In this document: positions 1-8,474 of the stretch, piece by piece
How the letters are laid out: each line of letters begins with the position of its first letter
How positions within the stretch are numbered: position 1 is the first letter of the stretch
Source: Streptomyces varsoviensis
GTDB taxonomy: Bacteria > Actinomycetota > Actinomycetes > Streptomycetales > Streptomycetaceae
Direction: 5' to 3'
DNA length: 64,000 nucleotides
Assembly (NCBI RefSeq): GCF_000718635.1
Contig: NZ_JOBF01000015.1
Coordinates: 124,001-188,000 of the forward strand
Notes under the pieces: generated by a model
What the model was told of the DNA's origin: nothing
What the model saw: the letters and a program-made list of their open reading frames with translations, nothing else
Database searches by the model: none
Position numbers and translations under genes: made by a program

Positions 1-496
1 CGCCCAGGGCGCTGACGGCGTTCTTGGAGCCGGTCCCCGTGCCGCCGCCCATGGTGTCGATGAAGTTGACTATGACGTAACGCACCTTGTAGCGGCCGTC
101 CTTGACGTCCTGGCGCAGTTCGGGCCCTGCGTTCTGCTCGAAGGCCGCGCACGCGGGGCACCGCGGGTCCTCGAAGACCTCCAGGGTCTTCTTGGCCTTG
201 GCGTCGCCGATGGTGATCACTTCGCCGTTCTCGCCGGTGGTGTTGGCGGGTTTGACGAGGGTCTTCTTCGCGGCGGCGTCCCATTCCTTGCTGCCGGTGG
301 ACTCGTTCTTGCCGGAGCCGCTGTCCATGTTGCTGACCGCGTAGCCGATGCCGCCGGCTATCGCGAGGACCACCACGATCGCACCGCCGACGACGAGCTG
401 GCGGCGGGTCTTGTCCTTCTTGGCCTGGCGCTCGCGTTCGGCGCGCAGCCGCTCGCGGGCGGCCTGCTTGTTCTGCGGGTTGTTGCGGTTGCTCAT
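1..496 (-). CDS. DsbA-like thioredoxin-fold protein, membrane anchored (C-terminus beyond window)
   Basis: Partial gene; the 3' end lies left of the window. The protein opens with a charged stretch rich in Arg, Lys and Glu (MSNRN...), then one hydrophobic segment near residues 30-50 as signal anchor, then a thioredoxin-fold domain with CPAC around residue 100 (FEDPRCPACAAFEQ). Family role: extracytoplasmic thiol-disulfide exchange. ATG at 496 is used because its N-terminus is almost identical to the paralogue at 1312-2133. It is the second DsbA-like gene of a duplicated membrane-protein/DsbA cassette and is preceded by the membrane gene 549-1238 on the same strand. Whether it acts as oxidase or reductase cannot be read from sequence. 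Confidence 0.85.
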   Translation of the reverse strand, partial: MSNRNNPQNKQAARERLRAERERQAKKDKTRRQLVVGGAIVVVLAIAGGIGYAVSNMDSGSGKNESTGSKEWDAAAKKTLVKPANTTGENGEVITIGDAKAKKTLEVFEDPRCPACAAFEQNAGPELRQDVKDGRYKVRYVIVNFIDTMGGGTGTGSKNAVSALG

Positions 497-548
497 GATC
501 TCGACTCCGTGGGATTGACGTGCGCGGCAGTGAAGAGGACCGGAGTGC

Positions 549-1238
549 TCAGACGCCCGGGAGGGCGTGAGCGGCCGGGTGGGGCGGACCGCGCCGTACG
601 ACGGAGTGGACGAGCTGGGGGAGCGTACGGGCGATGTGCGCGCGCCCGTACGCCGCGACGGGCGCTCCCGGACGCGCGGTGGTGCCGATCACGGCGACGG
701 CGTACAGGAGCGGCCGGAAGGCGAGGGAGGCGACCGCGCGCAGCAGCCGCCGCAGCGCCACCTCGCCGCGCCGCAGCCAGGCCGCGGCCAGCAGCCCGAC
801 CGCGACATGCGCGGCCAGCAGCAGCCAGGGCATCGAGGCGCCGCCGAGCAGCGGCGCGGGGCCGTCGTGCCGGGCCGCCAGCCGGGCCAGCGGCGTGCCG
901 AACTCGCCGCCGCGGCACAGCAGATCGACGCCCATGGAGCGCAGCGGCCCCGTGACGGGGCCGCCCGTGGGGCCATAACACGTGTGCTGGCCCGTGGTGA
1001 AGACCGTGTCGGCCACCAGCTCCAGGGGGACGAGGAGGGCGGCGATGTGTCCGTAGCCGCGCTCCCGGCCCGCCAGCGCGTACGCGATCGCGAAGAAGGC
1101 GGCGCAGAGCGCGGCGATCGTCGACAGCGGGAGGGGGGTGCGGGAGAGCGCGACGTGCGAAGCGGCGGACAGCGTGACGCACACGGCCGTGAACAGCGCG
1201 GCGCGTACGGCTCTCAACTGCTCTCCCGTCCCCTCCAT
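549..1238 (-). CDS. Multi-span membrane protein, partner of the DsbA-like gene (cassette copy 1)
   Basis: About 229 aa with four or five hydrophobic segments: near residues 10-30, 35-55, 65-85, 130-150 and 165-185. The Arg-rich loop GRERGYGH after segment 2 suggests that loop is cytoplasmic, which puts the long segment 3-4 loop outside the membrane. That loop carries two cysteines (TTGQHTCYG and later LLCRGG) that are conserved in the paralogue at 2214-2852. The start chosen is ATG 1238 (MEGTGEQL); the reading frame stays open further upstream but looks non-coding. It lies 52 nt from the next DsbA-like gene. No named family was recognised; a DsbB-like redox partner is inference only. Confidence 0.7.
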   Translation of the reverse strand: MEGTGEQLRAVRAALFTAVCVTLSAASHVALSRTPLPLSTIAALCAAFFAIAYALAGRERGYGHIAALLVPLELVADTVFTTGQHTCYGPTGGPVTGPLRSMGVDLLCRGGEFGTPLARLAARHDGPAPLLGGASMPWLLLAAHVAVGLLAAAWLRRGEVALRRLLRAVASLAFRPLLYAVAVIGTTARPGAPVAAYGRAHIARTLPQLVHSVVRRGPPHPAAHALPGV

Positions 1239-1311
1239 GACGCCGAATTTTGCCACGGTGGCGGGTGGACGTCGTGTCAAGATTCGGACTCGGGTCCGTA
1301 TCGGAGCCGGC

Positions 1312-2133
1312 TCAGAGACGGGCCTTCAGGGCCGACTCGAAGTCCGCCGGGGTCATCGGCACGCCGTCGCCCTTCTTCAGCTTCTCGCCGTCGAACTTGA
1401 GGGTCGGCGTCCCGGTGACGTCCTTGGCGTTGTCGAACGTCTCGGAGACGTTCAGCGCCCACTTGTCGAAGGTGCCCTTGGTGACGTTCTTCTTGAACTC
1501 GGCGTTGTCCTTGAGGGCCGGGACCTGCTGCGCGATCTTCAGCAGGTAGTCGTCGTCGGCGAACTTGTCCTGGGTCTCCTCGGGGTGGTTCGCCTTGGAG
1601 TACAGCGCCTGGTTGTAGGCGACGAACGCCTCCGGGCTGACGTTGACGGCGGCCCCGATCGCGCTGAGCGCGTTCTTCGACCCGGTCCCGCCCATGTTCC
1701 GGTCGAGGAACGTGCCGATGTGGTACGTGACCTTGTACTTGCCGTCCTTGACGTCCTTCTGGATCGTGTCGCCGACGTTCTGCTCGAAGACCGAGCAGAT
1801 CGGGCAGCGCATGTCCTGGTAGATGTCCAGGGTGTGCTTGGCCTTCGGGTCGCCGACGACGATGTCGGTGCCGCCCTTGCCCGCGGTGTTCGCGGGCTCG
1901 ACCAGCGTCTGCTTCGCGGCCGCGTCCCAGGACGCGTTGCTGCTCTTGCCGCCGCTGCCGCCGAGCTGCGTGGCGGCGATCCCGATGCCGGCGGCGACGG
2001 CCAGCACCGCGACGACCGAGCCGCCGACGACGAGCCGGCGGCGGGTCTTGTCCTTCTTGGCCTGGCGCTCGCGTTCGGCGCGCAGCCGCTCGCGGGCGGC
2101 CTGCTTGTTCTGGTGGCTGTTGCGGTTGCTCAT
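1312..2133 (-). CDS. DsbA-like thioredoxin-fold protein (cassette copy 2)
   Basis: A 273-aa protein with the same plan as the gene at 1-496: charged N-terminus, one hydrophobic anchor near residues 33-55, then a DsbA-type thioredoxin domain with the active-site motif CPIC (YQDMRCPICSVFEQ). The cis-proline region is visible near the C-terminus (TGTPTLKFDG). Length matches membrane-anchored DsbA-family proteins of actinomycetes. It sits 80 nt downstream of the membrane gene 2214-2852 and 73 nt upstream of the first-copy membrane gene, so four genes run in the same direction as two tandem pairs. The substrate is unknown; thiol-disulfide exchange at the outer face of the membrane is expected. Confidence 0.88.
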   Translation of the reverse strand: MSNRNSHQNKQAARERLRAERERQAKKDKTRRRLVVGGSVVAVLAVAAGIGIAATQLGGSGGKSSNASWDAAAKQTLVEPANTAGKGGTDIVVGDPKAKHTLDIYQDMRCPICSVFEQNVGDTIQKDVKDGKYKVTYHIGTFLDRNMGGTGSKNALSAIGAAVNVSPEAFVAYNQALYSKANHPEETQDKFADDDYLLKIAQQVPALKDNAEFKKNVTKGTFDKWALNVSETFDNAKDVTGTPTLKFDGEKLKKGDGVPMTPADFESALKARL

Positions 2134-2213
2134 GAGGGTGCTCTCTCTGCGTCGTGTGACGGTCGTCCGCGGACCGGCCGGCTGGTCGCTCGGCGGCCGG
2201 TGGACCGGATGGC

Positions 2214-2852
2214 TCAGGCGAACGCGGGGAGAGGCGGTCCCCGGCGGACGACCGAGTGCACGAGCAGAGGGTGCGTACGGGCGGGTGGGGTGCGGCGCGC
2301 GACGCGGCGCACGGCGGCCCGTACGGGGGTGGCCGAGGTGGCGAGCGCGGCGAGGGCGAGCAGCAGCGGACGGAACGCGGCCACGGCCGCGGCCCGCAGC
2401 AGTTGGCCCAGGGCGGCCTCGCCGCGCCGCAGCCAGGCCGCGCCCAGCAGCCCGAGCCCCAGGTGGGCGGCGAGCAGCAGCCAGCAGGCCGCCGAGGCGT
2501 CCGGGACGCTCGGCAGCGGCGAGCCGACGTCGCCCCCGCCGCAGAGCAGGACCAGCGCCCCGCCGGTACGGGCGGCGCCGGGCTGACCGTGGCAGGTCTC
2601 CTGTCCCGTGGTGAAGACGGCGTCGGCCGCCAGCTCCAGGGGGACGAGGAGGGCGGCGATGTGCCCGTAGCCGCGCTCCCGCCCGGCCAGCGCGTAGGCG
2701 ATCACGAAGACGGCGGCCGACAGCGCGGCGACGGTCGCCACCGGCAGCGGGGCGCCGGAGAGCAGGACATGGGTCGTCGCGGACAGCAGTACGCACAGCG
2801 CCGTGAAGAGCGCCGCGCGCAGTGCCCGCAGTCGTACCGCTGAAATGTCCAT
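2214..2852 (-). CDS. Multi-span membrane protein, partner of the DsbA-like gene (cassette copy 2)
   Basis: A 212-aa paralogue of the 549-1238 product, with the same hydrophobic profile and the shared block GRERGYGHIAALLVPLEL. The segment 3-4 loop again has two cysteines (TTGQETCHG and LLCGGG), although the spacing between them differs. It is first in the run membrane-DsbA-membrane-DsbA on the minus strand. ATG 2852 gives MDISAVRLR. Conservation of just these cysteines between diverged copies suggests a redox or metal-binding role on the outer face. No known family was recognised. Confidence 0.72.
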   Translation of the reverse strand: MDISAVRLRALRAALFTALCVLLSATTHVLLSGAPLPVATVAALSAAVFVIAYALAGRERGYGHIAALLVPLELAADAVFTTGQETCHGQPGAARTGGALVLLCGGGDVGSPLPSVPDASAACWLLLAAHLGLGLLGAAWLRRGEAALGQLLRAAAVAAFRPLLLALAALATSATPVRAAVRRVARRTPPARTHPLLVHSVVRRGPPLPAFA

Positions 2853-2902
2853 CGAACGGAGTCTGTCATGAGCGGCGGTAGGGGCCGCTTAAGGAGAACC
2901 TG

Positions 2903-4276
2903 TCAGAGGCCGGGGATGCGGCCGTTGCGGAAGAGGTCCACGAAGATCTGGTGGTCGGCCCGCGCCCGCGCCCCGTAGGAGTGTGCGAAGCCGGTCAGCA
3001 GCTCGGCGAAGCCGTCCTCGTCGGCGGCGATGACGGCGTCGATCGCGCGCTCGGTGGAGAAGGGCACCAGGGAGTGGCCGCTCTGGTCGTCGGCGGCCGC
3101 GTGCATGGCGGCGGTGGCCCGGCCCAGGTCCGCGACGACGGCGGCGATCTCGGCCGGGTCGTCGATGTCCGACCAGTCCAGGTCCACCGCGTAGGGCGAC
3201 ACCTCGGCGACGAGCTGGCCCCACCGGTTGCCGTCGCCCTCCAGTTCCGTCCAGCCGAGCCAGGGGTCGGCGTGCGCCTGGAGGGCGCGCTGGGAGATGA
3301 CCGTGCGGTGGCCCTCGTGCTCGAAGTAGTCGCGCACCGCCCGGTCGGTGATGTGCCGGGAGACGGCCGGGGTCTGGGCCCGCTTCATGTAGATGACGAC
3401 ATCGTTCTCCAGGGCGTCGCTGTTGCCCTCCAGGAGGATGTTGTACGAGGGCAGGCCGGCGCTCCCTATGCCGATGCCCCGGCGGCCGACGACGTCCTTG
3501 ACGCGGTAGGAGTCGGGCCGGGCCAGGGAGGACTCCGGGAGCGTCTCCAGATAGCCGTCGAAGGCCGCGAGGACCTTGTAGCGGTCCGCCGCGTCCAGCT
3601 CGATCGTGCCGCCGCCGGCCGAAAAGCGGCGCTCGTGGTCGCGGATCTCGGTCATCGAGTCGAGCAGCGCGAACCGGGTACGGGCCCGCGCGTCGCGCAG
3701 CGCGCCCAGCAGCGGTCCCTCGGCGGTGTCCAGGGTGAACGGCGGCACCTCGTCATCCTTGGCGCCGGTCGCCAGGTCGTGGACGCGGGCCCGGTACGCG
3801 GCGGCGTAGACGCCCACCAGCTCGCCGATCTGCTCGTCGCTGAGCGCCTTGGAGTAGCCGATCAGCGCGATGGAGGCGGCGAAGCGCTTGAGGTCCCAGG
3901 TGAAGGGGCCCACGTACGCCTCGTCGAAGTCGTTGACGTTGAAGACCAGGCGGCCGTTGGCGTCCATGTACGTGCCGAAGTTCTCGGCGTGCAGGTCGCC
4001 GTGCACCCACACCCGGCTCGTCCGCTCGTCCAGATACGCGCCCCCGTCGTCGCCGGCCGCACCGGTCGCGCCGACTGCGCCATCGGGGCCTGCGGCCAGG
4101 TCGTTGTAGAACAGGCAGGCCGTACCCCGGTAGAAGGCGAAGGCCGAGGCGGCCATCTTCCGGAACTTGACCCGGAAGGCGGCCGGGTCGGCCGCGAGAA
4201 GTTCGCCGAAGGCGGTCTGGAAAACGGCGAGTATCTCCTCGCCGCGCCGCGTGGCCCGGTCCTGCTCGGTCGCCAT
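2903..4276 (-). CDS. DUF2252 family protein
   Basis: 457 aa. Recognised by kinase-like-fold blocks typical of DUF2252: VHGDLHAENFGTYMD followed by NVNDFDEAYVGPFTWDLKR. HGDLHxEN resembles the catalytic loop of aminoglycoside-phosphotransferase-like kinases and NDFDEA resembles the metal-binding Asp segment. The biochemical role of the family is unsettled. Start ATG 4276 (MATEQDRATR) has an aggagg-like RBS (cctcct on the plus strand) a few bases upstream. It is divergent from dnaE, with about 160 nt between the starts. Confidence 0.85.
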   Translation of the reverse strand: MATEQDRATRRGEEILAVFQTAFGELLAADPAAFRVKFRKMAASAFAFYRGTACLFYNDLAAGPDGAVGATGAAGDDGGAYLDERTSRVWVHGDLHAENFGTYMDANGRLVFNVNDFDEAYVGPFTWDLKRFAASIALIGYSKALSDEQIGELVGVYAAAYRARVHDLATGAKDDEVPPFTLDTAEGPLLGALRDARARTRFALLDSMTEIRDHERRFSAGGGTIELDAADRYKVLAAFDGYLETLPESSLARPDSYRVKDVVGRRGIGIGSAGLPSYNILLEGNSDALENDVVIYMKRAQTPAVSRHITDRAVRDYFEHEGHRTVISQRALQAHADPWLGWTELEGDGNRWGQLVAEVSPYAVDLDWSDIDDPAEIAAVVADLGRATAAMHAAADDQSGHSLVPFSTERAIDAVIAADEDGFAELLTGFAHSYGARARADHQIFVDLFRNGRIPGL

Positions 4277-4377
4277 CGCTGGGTCCTCCTGGGTTGTCGC
4301 GCACCGGGGCGTCCGCCCCACCGCCTCCAACGCGCGAGGCCGCCGACGAGTGCCCCGTCGTTGTCGGTGGGCCGTCG

Positions 4378-4383
4378 TAGACT
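4378..4383 (+). promoter_or_regulatory. Candidate -10 element for dnaE
   Basis: TAGACT fits the TANNNT hexamer common in GC-rich actinomycete promoters and lies about 50 nt before the dnaE GTG. No convincing -35 element was seen. Confidence 0.35.
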
Positions 4384-4435
4384 TCGTAGCCGTCTCCTCA
4401 AGCCGTCGTCGACCGTTCGCCGGAGGTCCGCCACC

Positions 4436-7400
4436 GTGTCCAAGCCGCCCTTCACGCACCTGCACGTGCACACCCAGTACTCGCTGCTGGACGGCGCCGC
4501 GCGGCTGAAGGACATGTTCAACGCGTGCAATGAGATGGGCATGACGCACATCGCCATGTCCGACCACGGCAATCTGCACGGCGCGTACGACTTCTTCCAC
4601 TCCGCCCAGAAGGCGGGGGTGACGCCGATCATCGGGATCGAGGCGTACGTGGCGCCGGAGTCGCGGCGCAACAAGCGCAAGGTGCAGTGGGGCCAGCCGC
4701 ACCAGAAGCGCGACGACGTGTCCGGTTCGGGTGGTTATACGCATAAGACGATCTGGGCGGCCAACAGCACGGGGCTGCACAACCTCTTCCGCCTCTCCTC
4801 GGACGCGTACGCGGAGGGCTGGCTCCAGAAGTGGCCCCGGATGGACAAGGAGACCCTCGCCCAGTGGTCGGAGGGGCTGATCGCCTCCACCGGCTGCCCC
4901 TCCGGCGAGCTCCAGACCAGGCTGCGGCTCGGTCAGTACGAGGAGGCGCGCAAGGCGGCCGGGGAGTACCAGGACATCTTCGGCAAGGAGCGGTATTTCC
5001 TGGAGCTGATGGACCACGGCATCGACATCGAGCGCCGGGTCCGCGAGGACCTGCTCAAGATCGGCAAGGAGCTGGGCATCCCGCCGCTGGTCACCAACGA
5101 CTCGCACTACACGTACGCGCACGAGTCCACGGCCCACGACGCGCTGCTGTGCATCCAGACCGGCAAGAACCTCTCCGACCCCGACCGCTTCCGCTTCGAC
5201 GGCACCGGCTACTACCTGAAGTCCACGGAGGAGATGTACGCCATCGACTCCTCGGACGCCTGGCAGGAGGGGTGCAGCAACACCCGGCTGATCGCCGACA
5301 TGATCGACACGACCGGCATGTTCGAGAAGCGCGACCTCATGCCGAAGTTCGAGATCCCGGAGGGGTTCACCGAGGTCACCTGGTTCCAGGAGGAGGTCCG
5401 GGTCGGCATGGCGCGCCGCTACCCGGGCGGCGTCCCCGAGGACCGCCAGAAGCAGGCGGAGTACGAGATGGACGTCATCATCCAGATGGGGTTCCCGGGG
5501 TACTTCCTCGTCGTCGCCGACTTCATCATGTGGGCCAAGAACAACGGCATCGCGGTGGGCCCGGGCCGCGGCTCCGCGGCCGGCTCGATCGTCGCGTACG
5601 CCATGGGCATCACCGACCTCGACCCGATCACCCACGGGCTGATCTTCGAGCGGTTCCTCAACCCCGAGCGCGTCTCCATGCCCGATGTCGACATCGACTT
5701 CGACGAGCGCAGGCGCGTCGAGGTGATCCGGTACGTGACCGAGAAATACGGCGCCGACAAGGTCGCCATGATCGGCACGTACGGAAAGATCAAGGCGAAG
5801 AACGCCATCAAGGACTCCGCGCGCGTGCTCGGATATCCGTACGCGATGGGCGACCGGCTCACCAAGGCCATGCCCGCCGACGTCCTCGGCAAGGGCATCG
5901 ACCTCAGCGGCATCACCGACCCCAAGCACCCCCGCTACAGCGAGGCGGGCGAGATCCGGGGGATGTACGAGAACGAGCCGGACGTCAAGAAGGTCATCGA
6001 CACCGCGAAGGGCGTCGAGGGCCTGGTCCGGCAGATGGGCGTGCACGCGGCCGGCGTGATCATGTCCAGCGAGCCCATCGTCGACCACGCCCCGCTCTGG
6101 ACGCGGCACACCGACGGTGTCACGATCACGCAGTGGGACTACCCCCAGTGCGAGTCGCTCGGCCTGCTCAAGATGGACTTCCTGGGCCTGCGCAACCTCA
6201 CGATCATGGACGACGCCGTCAAGATGGTGAAGGCCAACAAGGGCATCGACCTGGAGATGCTCGACCTCCCGCTGGACGACCCCAAGACCTTCGAGCTGCT
6301 CTGCCGCGGCGACACGCTCGGCGTCTTCCAGTTCGACGGCGGCCCGATGCGCTCGCTGCTGCGCCAGATGCAGCCCGACAACTTCGAGGACATCTCCGCC
6401 GTCTCGGCCCTCTACCGGCCGGGCCCGATGGGCATGAACTCGCACATCAACTACGCGGAGCGGAAGAACGGCCGCCAGGAGATCACCCCTATCCACCCGG
6501 AGCTCGAAGAGCCGCTGAAGGAGACCCTGGGTCTGACCTACGGCCTCATCGTGTACCAGGAGCAGGTGCAGAAGGCCGCCCAGATCATCGCCGGGTACTC
6601 GCTCGGCGAGGCCGACATCCTGCGCCGCGTGATGGGCAAGAAGAAGCCGGAGGAGCTGGAGAAGAACTTCGTCCTCTTCCAGGCGGGCGCCAAGAAGAAG
6701 GGCTACTCGGACGCCGCGATCCAGGCGCTGTGGGACGTCCTGGTGCCGTTCGCCGGCTACGCCTTCAACAAGGCCCACTCCTCCGCGTACGGGCTGGTCA
6801 CCTACTGGACCGCCTACCTCAAGGCGAACTACCCCGCCGAGTACATGGCGGCGCTGCTCACCTCGGTCAAGGACGACAAGGACAAGTCGGCCGTCTATCT
6901 GAACGAGTGCCGCCGCATGGGCATCAAGGTGCTCCCGCCGAACGTCAACGAGTCCGTGCACAACTTCGCCGCCCAGGGCGAGGACGTGATCCTCTTCGGC
7001 CTGGAGGCCGTCCGCAACGTCGGCACCAACGTCGTCGAGTCGATCATCCGGTCCCGCAAGGCGAAGGGGAAGTACCTCTCCTTCCCGGACTACCTGGACA
7101 AGGTCGAGGCCGCCGCCTGCAACAAGCGCACCACCGAATCGCTGATCAAGGCGGGCGCCTTCGACACCATGGGCCACACCCGCAAGGGCCTGACCGCCCA
7201 CTACGAGTCGATGATCGACAACGTGGTGCAGGTCAAGCGCAAGGAGGCCGAGGGGCAGTTCGACCTCTTCGGCGGCATGGGCGACGACGCGGCCGACGAC
7301 GGGCCGGGCTTCGGGCTCGACGTGGAGTTCTCCGACATCGAGTGGGAGAAGTCCTACCTGCTCGCGCAGGAGCGCGAGATGCTCGGCCTGTACGTCTCCG

Positions 7401-7978
7401 ACCACCCGCTCTTCGGCCTGGAGCACGTCCTGTCGGACAAGGCCGACGCGGGCATCGGGCAGCTCACCGGCGGCGACTACTCCGACGGCTCGATCGTCAC
7501 CATCGGCGGCATCATCTCCGGCCTCCAGCGCAAGATGACCAAGCAGGGCAACGCCTGGGCGATCGCCACCGTCGAGGACCTGGCCGGCTCCATCGAGTGC
7601 ATGTTCTTCCCGGCCACGTACCAGCTCGTCTCCACCCAGCTCGTCGAGGACACCGTCGTCTTCGTCAAGGGCCGCCTCGACAAGCGCGAGGACATCCCGC
7701 GCCTGGTCGCCATGGAGATGATGGTCCCCGACCTCTCGAACGCCGGGACCAACGCGCCCGTGCTCATCACCATCCCCACGGTGAAGGTCACCCCGCCGCT
7801 GGTGGAGAAGCTCGGCCAGGTGCTCAGCCACCACCGCGGCTCCACCGAGGTGCGGATCAAGCTCCTGGGCGCGCGCAAGAACACCGTCCTGCGGCTCGAC
7901 CGGCACCGGGTCAACCCGGACCCCGCGCTCTTCGGGGACCTCAAGGTGCTGCTGGGCCCGGCCTGCCTGGCCGGGTAG
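4436..7978 (+). CDS. dnaE: DNA polymerase III alpha subunit
   Basis: 1,180 aa, the expected size for actinobacterial DnaE1, the main replicative polymerase. The N-terminal PHP domain starts at once (THLHVHTQYSLLDG). The palm catalytic aspartates are in MPDVDIDFDE near residues 415-421. Gly-rich fingers and thumb follow (VGPGRGSAAGSIVAYAMG), a beta-clamp-binding region near residue 950 (EGQFDLFGG), and an OB-fold near residues 1010-1090 (GIISGLQRKMTKQGNAWA). GTG 4436 (MSKPPFTHLH) is chosen because the family N-terminus begins there; upstream codons in frame belong to the antisense of DUF2252. A strong hairpin follows the stop. Confidence 0.98.
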   Translation: MSKPPFTHLHVHTQYSLLDGAARLKDMFNACNEMGMTHIAMSDHGNLHGAYDFFHSAQKAGVTPIIGIEAYVAPESRRNKRKVQWGQPHQKRDDVSGSGGYTHKTIWAANSTGLHNLFRLSSDAYAEGWLQKWPRMDKETLAQWSEGLIASTGCPSGELQTRLRLGQYEEARKAAGEYQDIFGKERYFLELMDHGIDIERRVREDLLKIGKELGIPPLVTNDSHYTYAHESTAHDALLCIQTGKNLSDPDRFRFDGTGYYLKSTEEMYAIDSSDAWQEGCSNTRLIADMIDTTGMFEKRDLMPKFEIPEGFTEVTWFQEEVRVGMARRYPGGVPEDRQKQAEYEMDVIIQMGFPGYFLVVADFIMWAKNNGIAVGPGRGSAAGSIVAYAMGITDLDPITHGLIFERFLNPERVSMPDVDIDFDERRRVEVIRYVTEKYGADKVAMIGTYGKIKAKNAIKDSARVLGYPYAMGDRLTKAMPADVLGKGIDLSGITDPKHPRYSEAGEIRGMYENEPDVKKVIDTAKGVEGLVRQMGVHAAGVIMSSEPIVDHAPLWTRHTDGVTITQWDYPQCESLGLLKMDFLGLRNLTIMDDAVKMVKANKGIDLEMLDLPLDDPKTFELLCRGDTLGVFQFDGGPMRSLLRQMQPDNFEDISAVSALYRPGPMGMNSHINYAERKNGRQEITPIHPELEEPLKETLGLTYGLIVYQEQVQKAAQIIAGYSLGEADILRRVMGKKKPEELEKNFVLFQAGAKKKGYSDAAIQALWDVLVPFAGYAFNKAHSSAYGLVTYWTAYLKANYPAEYMAALLTSVKDDKDKSAVYLNECRRMGIKVLPPNVNESVHNFAAQGEDVILFGLEAVRNVGTNVVESIIRSRKAKGKYLSFPDYLDKVEAAACNKRTTESLIKAGAFDTMGHTRKGLTAHYESMIDNVVQVKRKEAEGQFDLFGGMGDDAADDGPGFGLDVEFSDIEWEKSYLLAQEREMLGLYVSDHPLFGLEHVLSDKADAGIGQLTGGDYSDGSIVTIGGIISGLQRKMTKQGNAWAIATVEDLAGSIECMFFPATYQLVSTQLVEDTVVFVKGRLDKREDIPRLVAMEMMVPDLSNAGTNAPVLITIPTVKVTPPLVEKLGQVLSHHRGSTEVRIKLLGARKNTVLRLDRHRVNPDPALFGDLKVLLGPACLAG

Positions 7979-7994
7979 CGAGCGACGCGGCAAA

Positions 7995-8026
7995 GAGGGG
8001 CGCACCCGATGCCGGGTGCGCCCCTC
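7995..8026. terminator. Bidirectional terminator between dnaE and the convergent small gene
   Basis: Perfect 14-bp stem (7995-8008 with 8013-8026) and a 4-nt loop, placed between the dnaE stop and the stop of the convergent 57-aa gene. Confidence 0.85.
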
Positions 8027-8045
8027 GCGCGCTCTGTGCGTCCGG

Positions 8046-8219
8046 TCAGTTGTGGCCGAACCGGCGCTCGCGCCCCTTGTGAGCCATGTTCGTCGGGCCC
8101 TGGGTCCGCATCTGCTCGGACTGGGCCTCCATGGAGGTGTTCTTCGACTCCTCCGCGCCGCGCTCCGCCGCGCCGCGCGCCTGGTGCTTGTTGCGGTCGC
8201 GGTTCTTATGCTTGCTCAT
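8046..8219 (-). CDS. Small basic hydrophilic protein, 57 aa
   Basis: Begins MSKHKNRDRNKHQARG and ends KGRERRFGHN. It is Arg, Lys, Gln and Glu rich, with no hydrophobic stretch and no cysteine. ATG 8219 is preferred over the in-frame ATG two codons upstream (8225) because a GGAGG lies 7 nt before 8219. It converges on dnaE and shares the terminator between them. The composition suggests a disordered or nucleic-acid-associated protein; function is unknown. Confidence 0.7.
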   Translation of the reverse strand: MSKHKNRDRNKHQARGAAERGAEESKNTSMEAQSEQMRTQGPTNMAHKGRERRFGHN

Positions 8220-8474
8220 CGCCATGCCTCCAGTCGGGGTCGCCCCCCGAAATCACCGTGGCATGGCCCGTAGCGCACCGCATTTCGGGCAATTACCGTG
8301 AGTGAAGTAGTTAATTGCCTGACGCAAGTGATTTCCGCCACGCCGATGATCGAGTTCCCGCTGATAACCCCGGCGCGGTCGGGCAGACTCGAAGGAAAGC
8401 CGAAGGAAAAGCACCGGGGCACCGCTGTACCGGGGGGCGACCGAACGTCTGGACTCCAGGAAAGAGGGTGGAAC

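Noticed and set aside
2903..8005. 1,700-codon minus-strand open frame across dnaE
   Set aside because: Only the first-transcribed part outside DUF2252 is antisense of dnaE; low-complexity composition and no motif. It is open because third positions are GC-rich.
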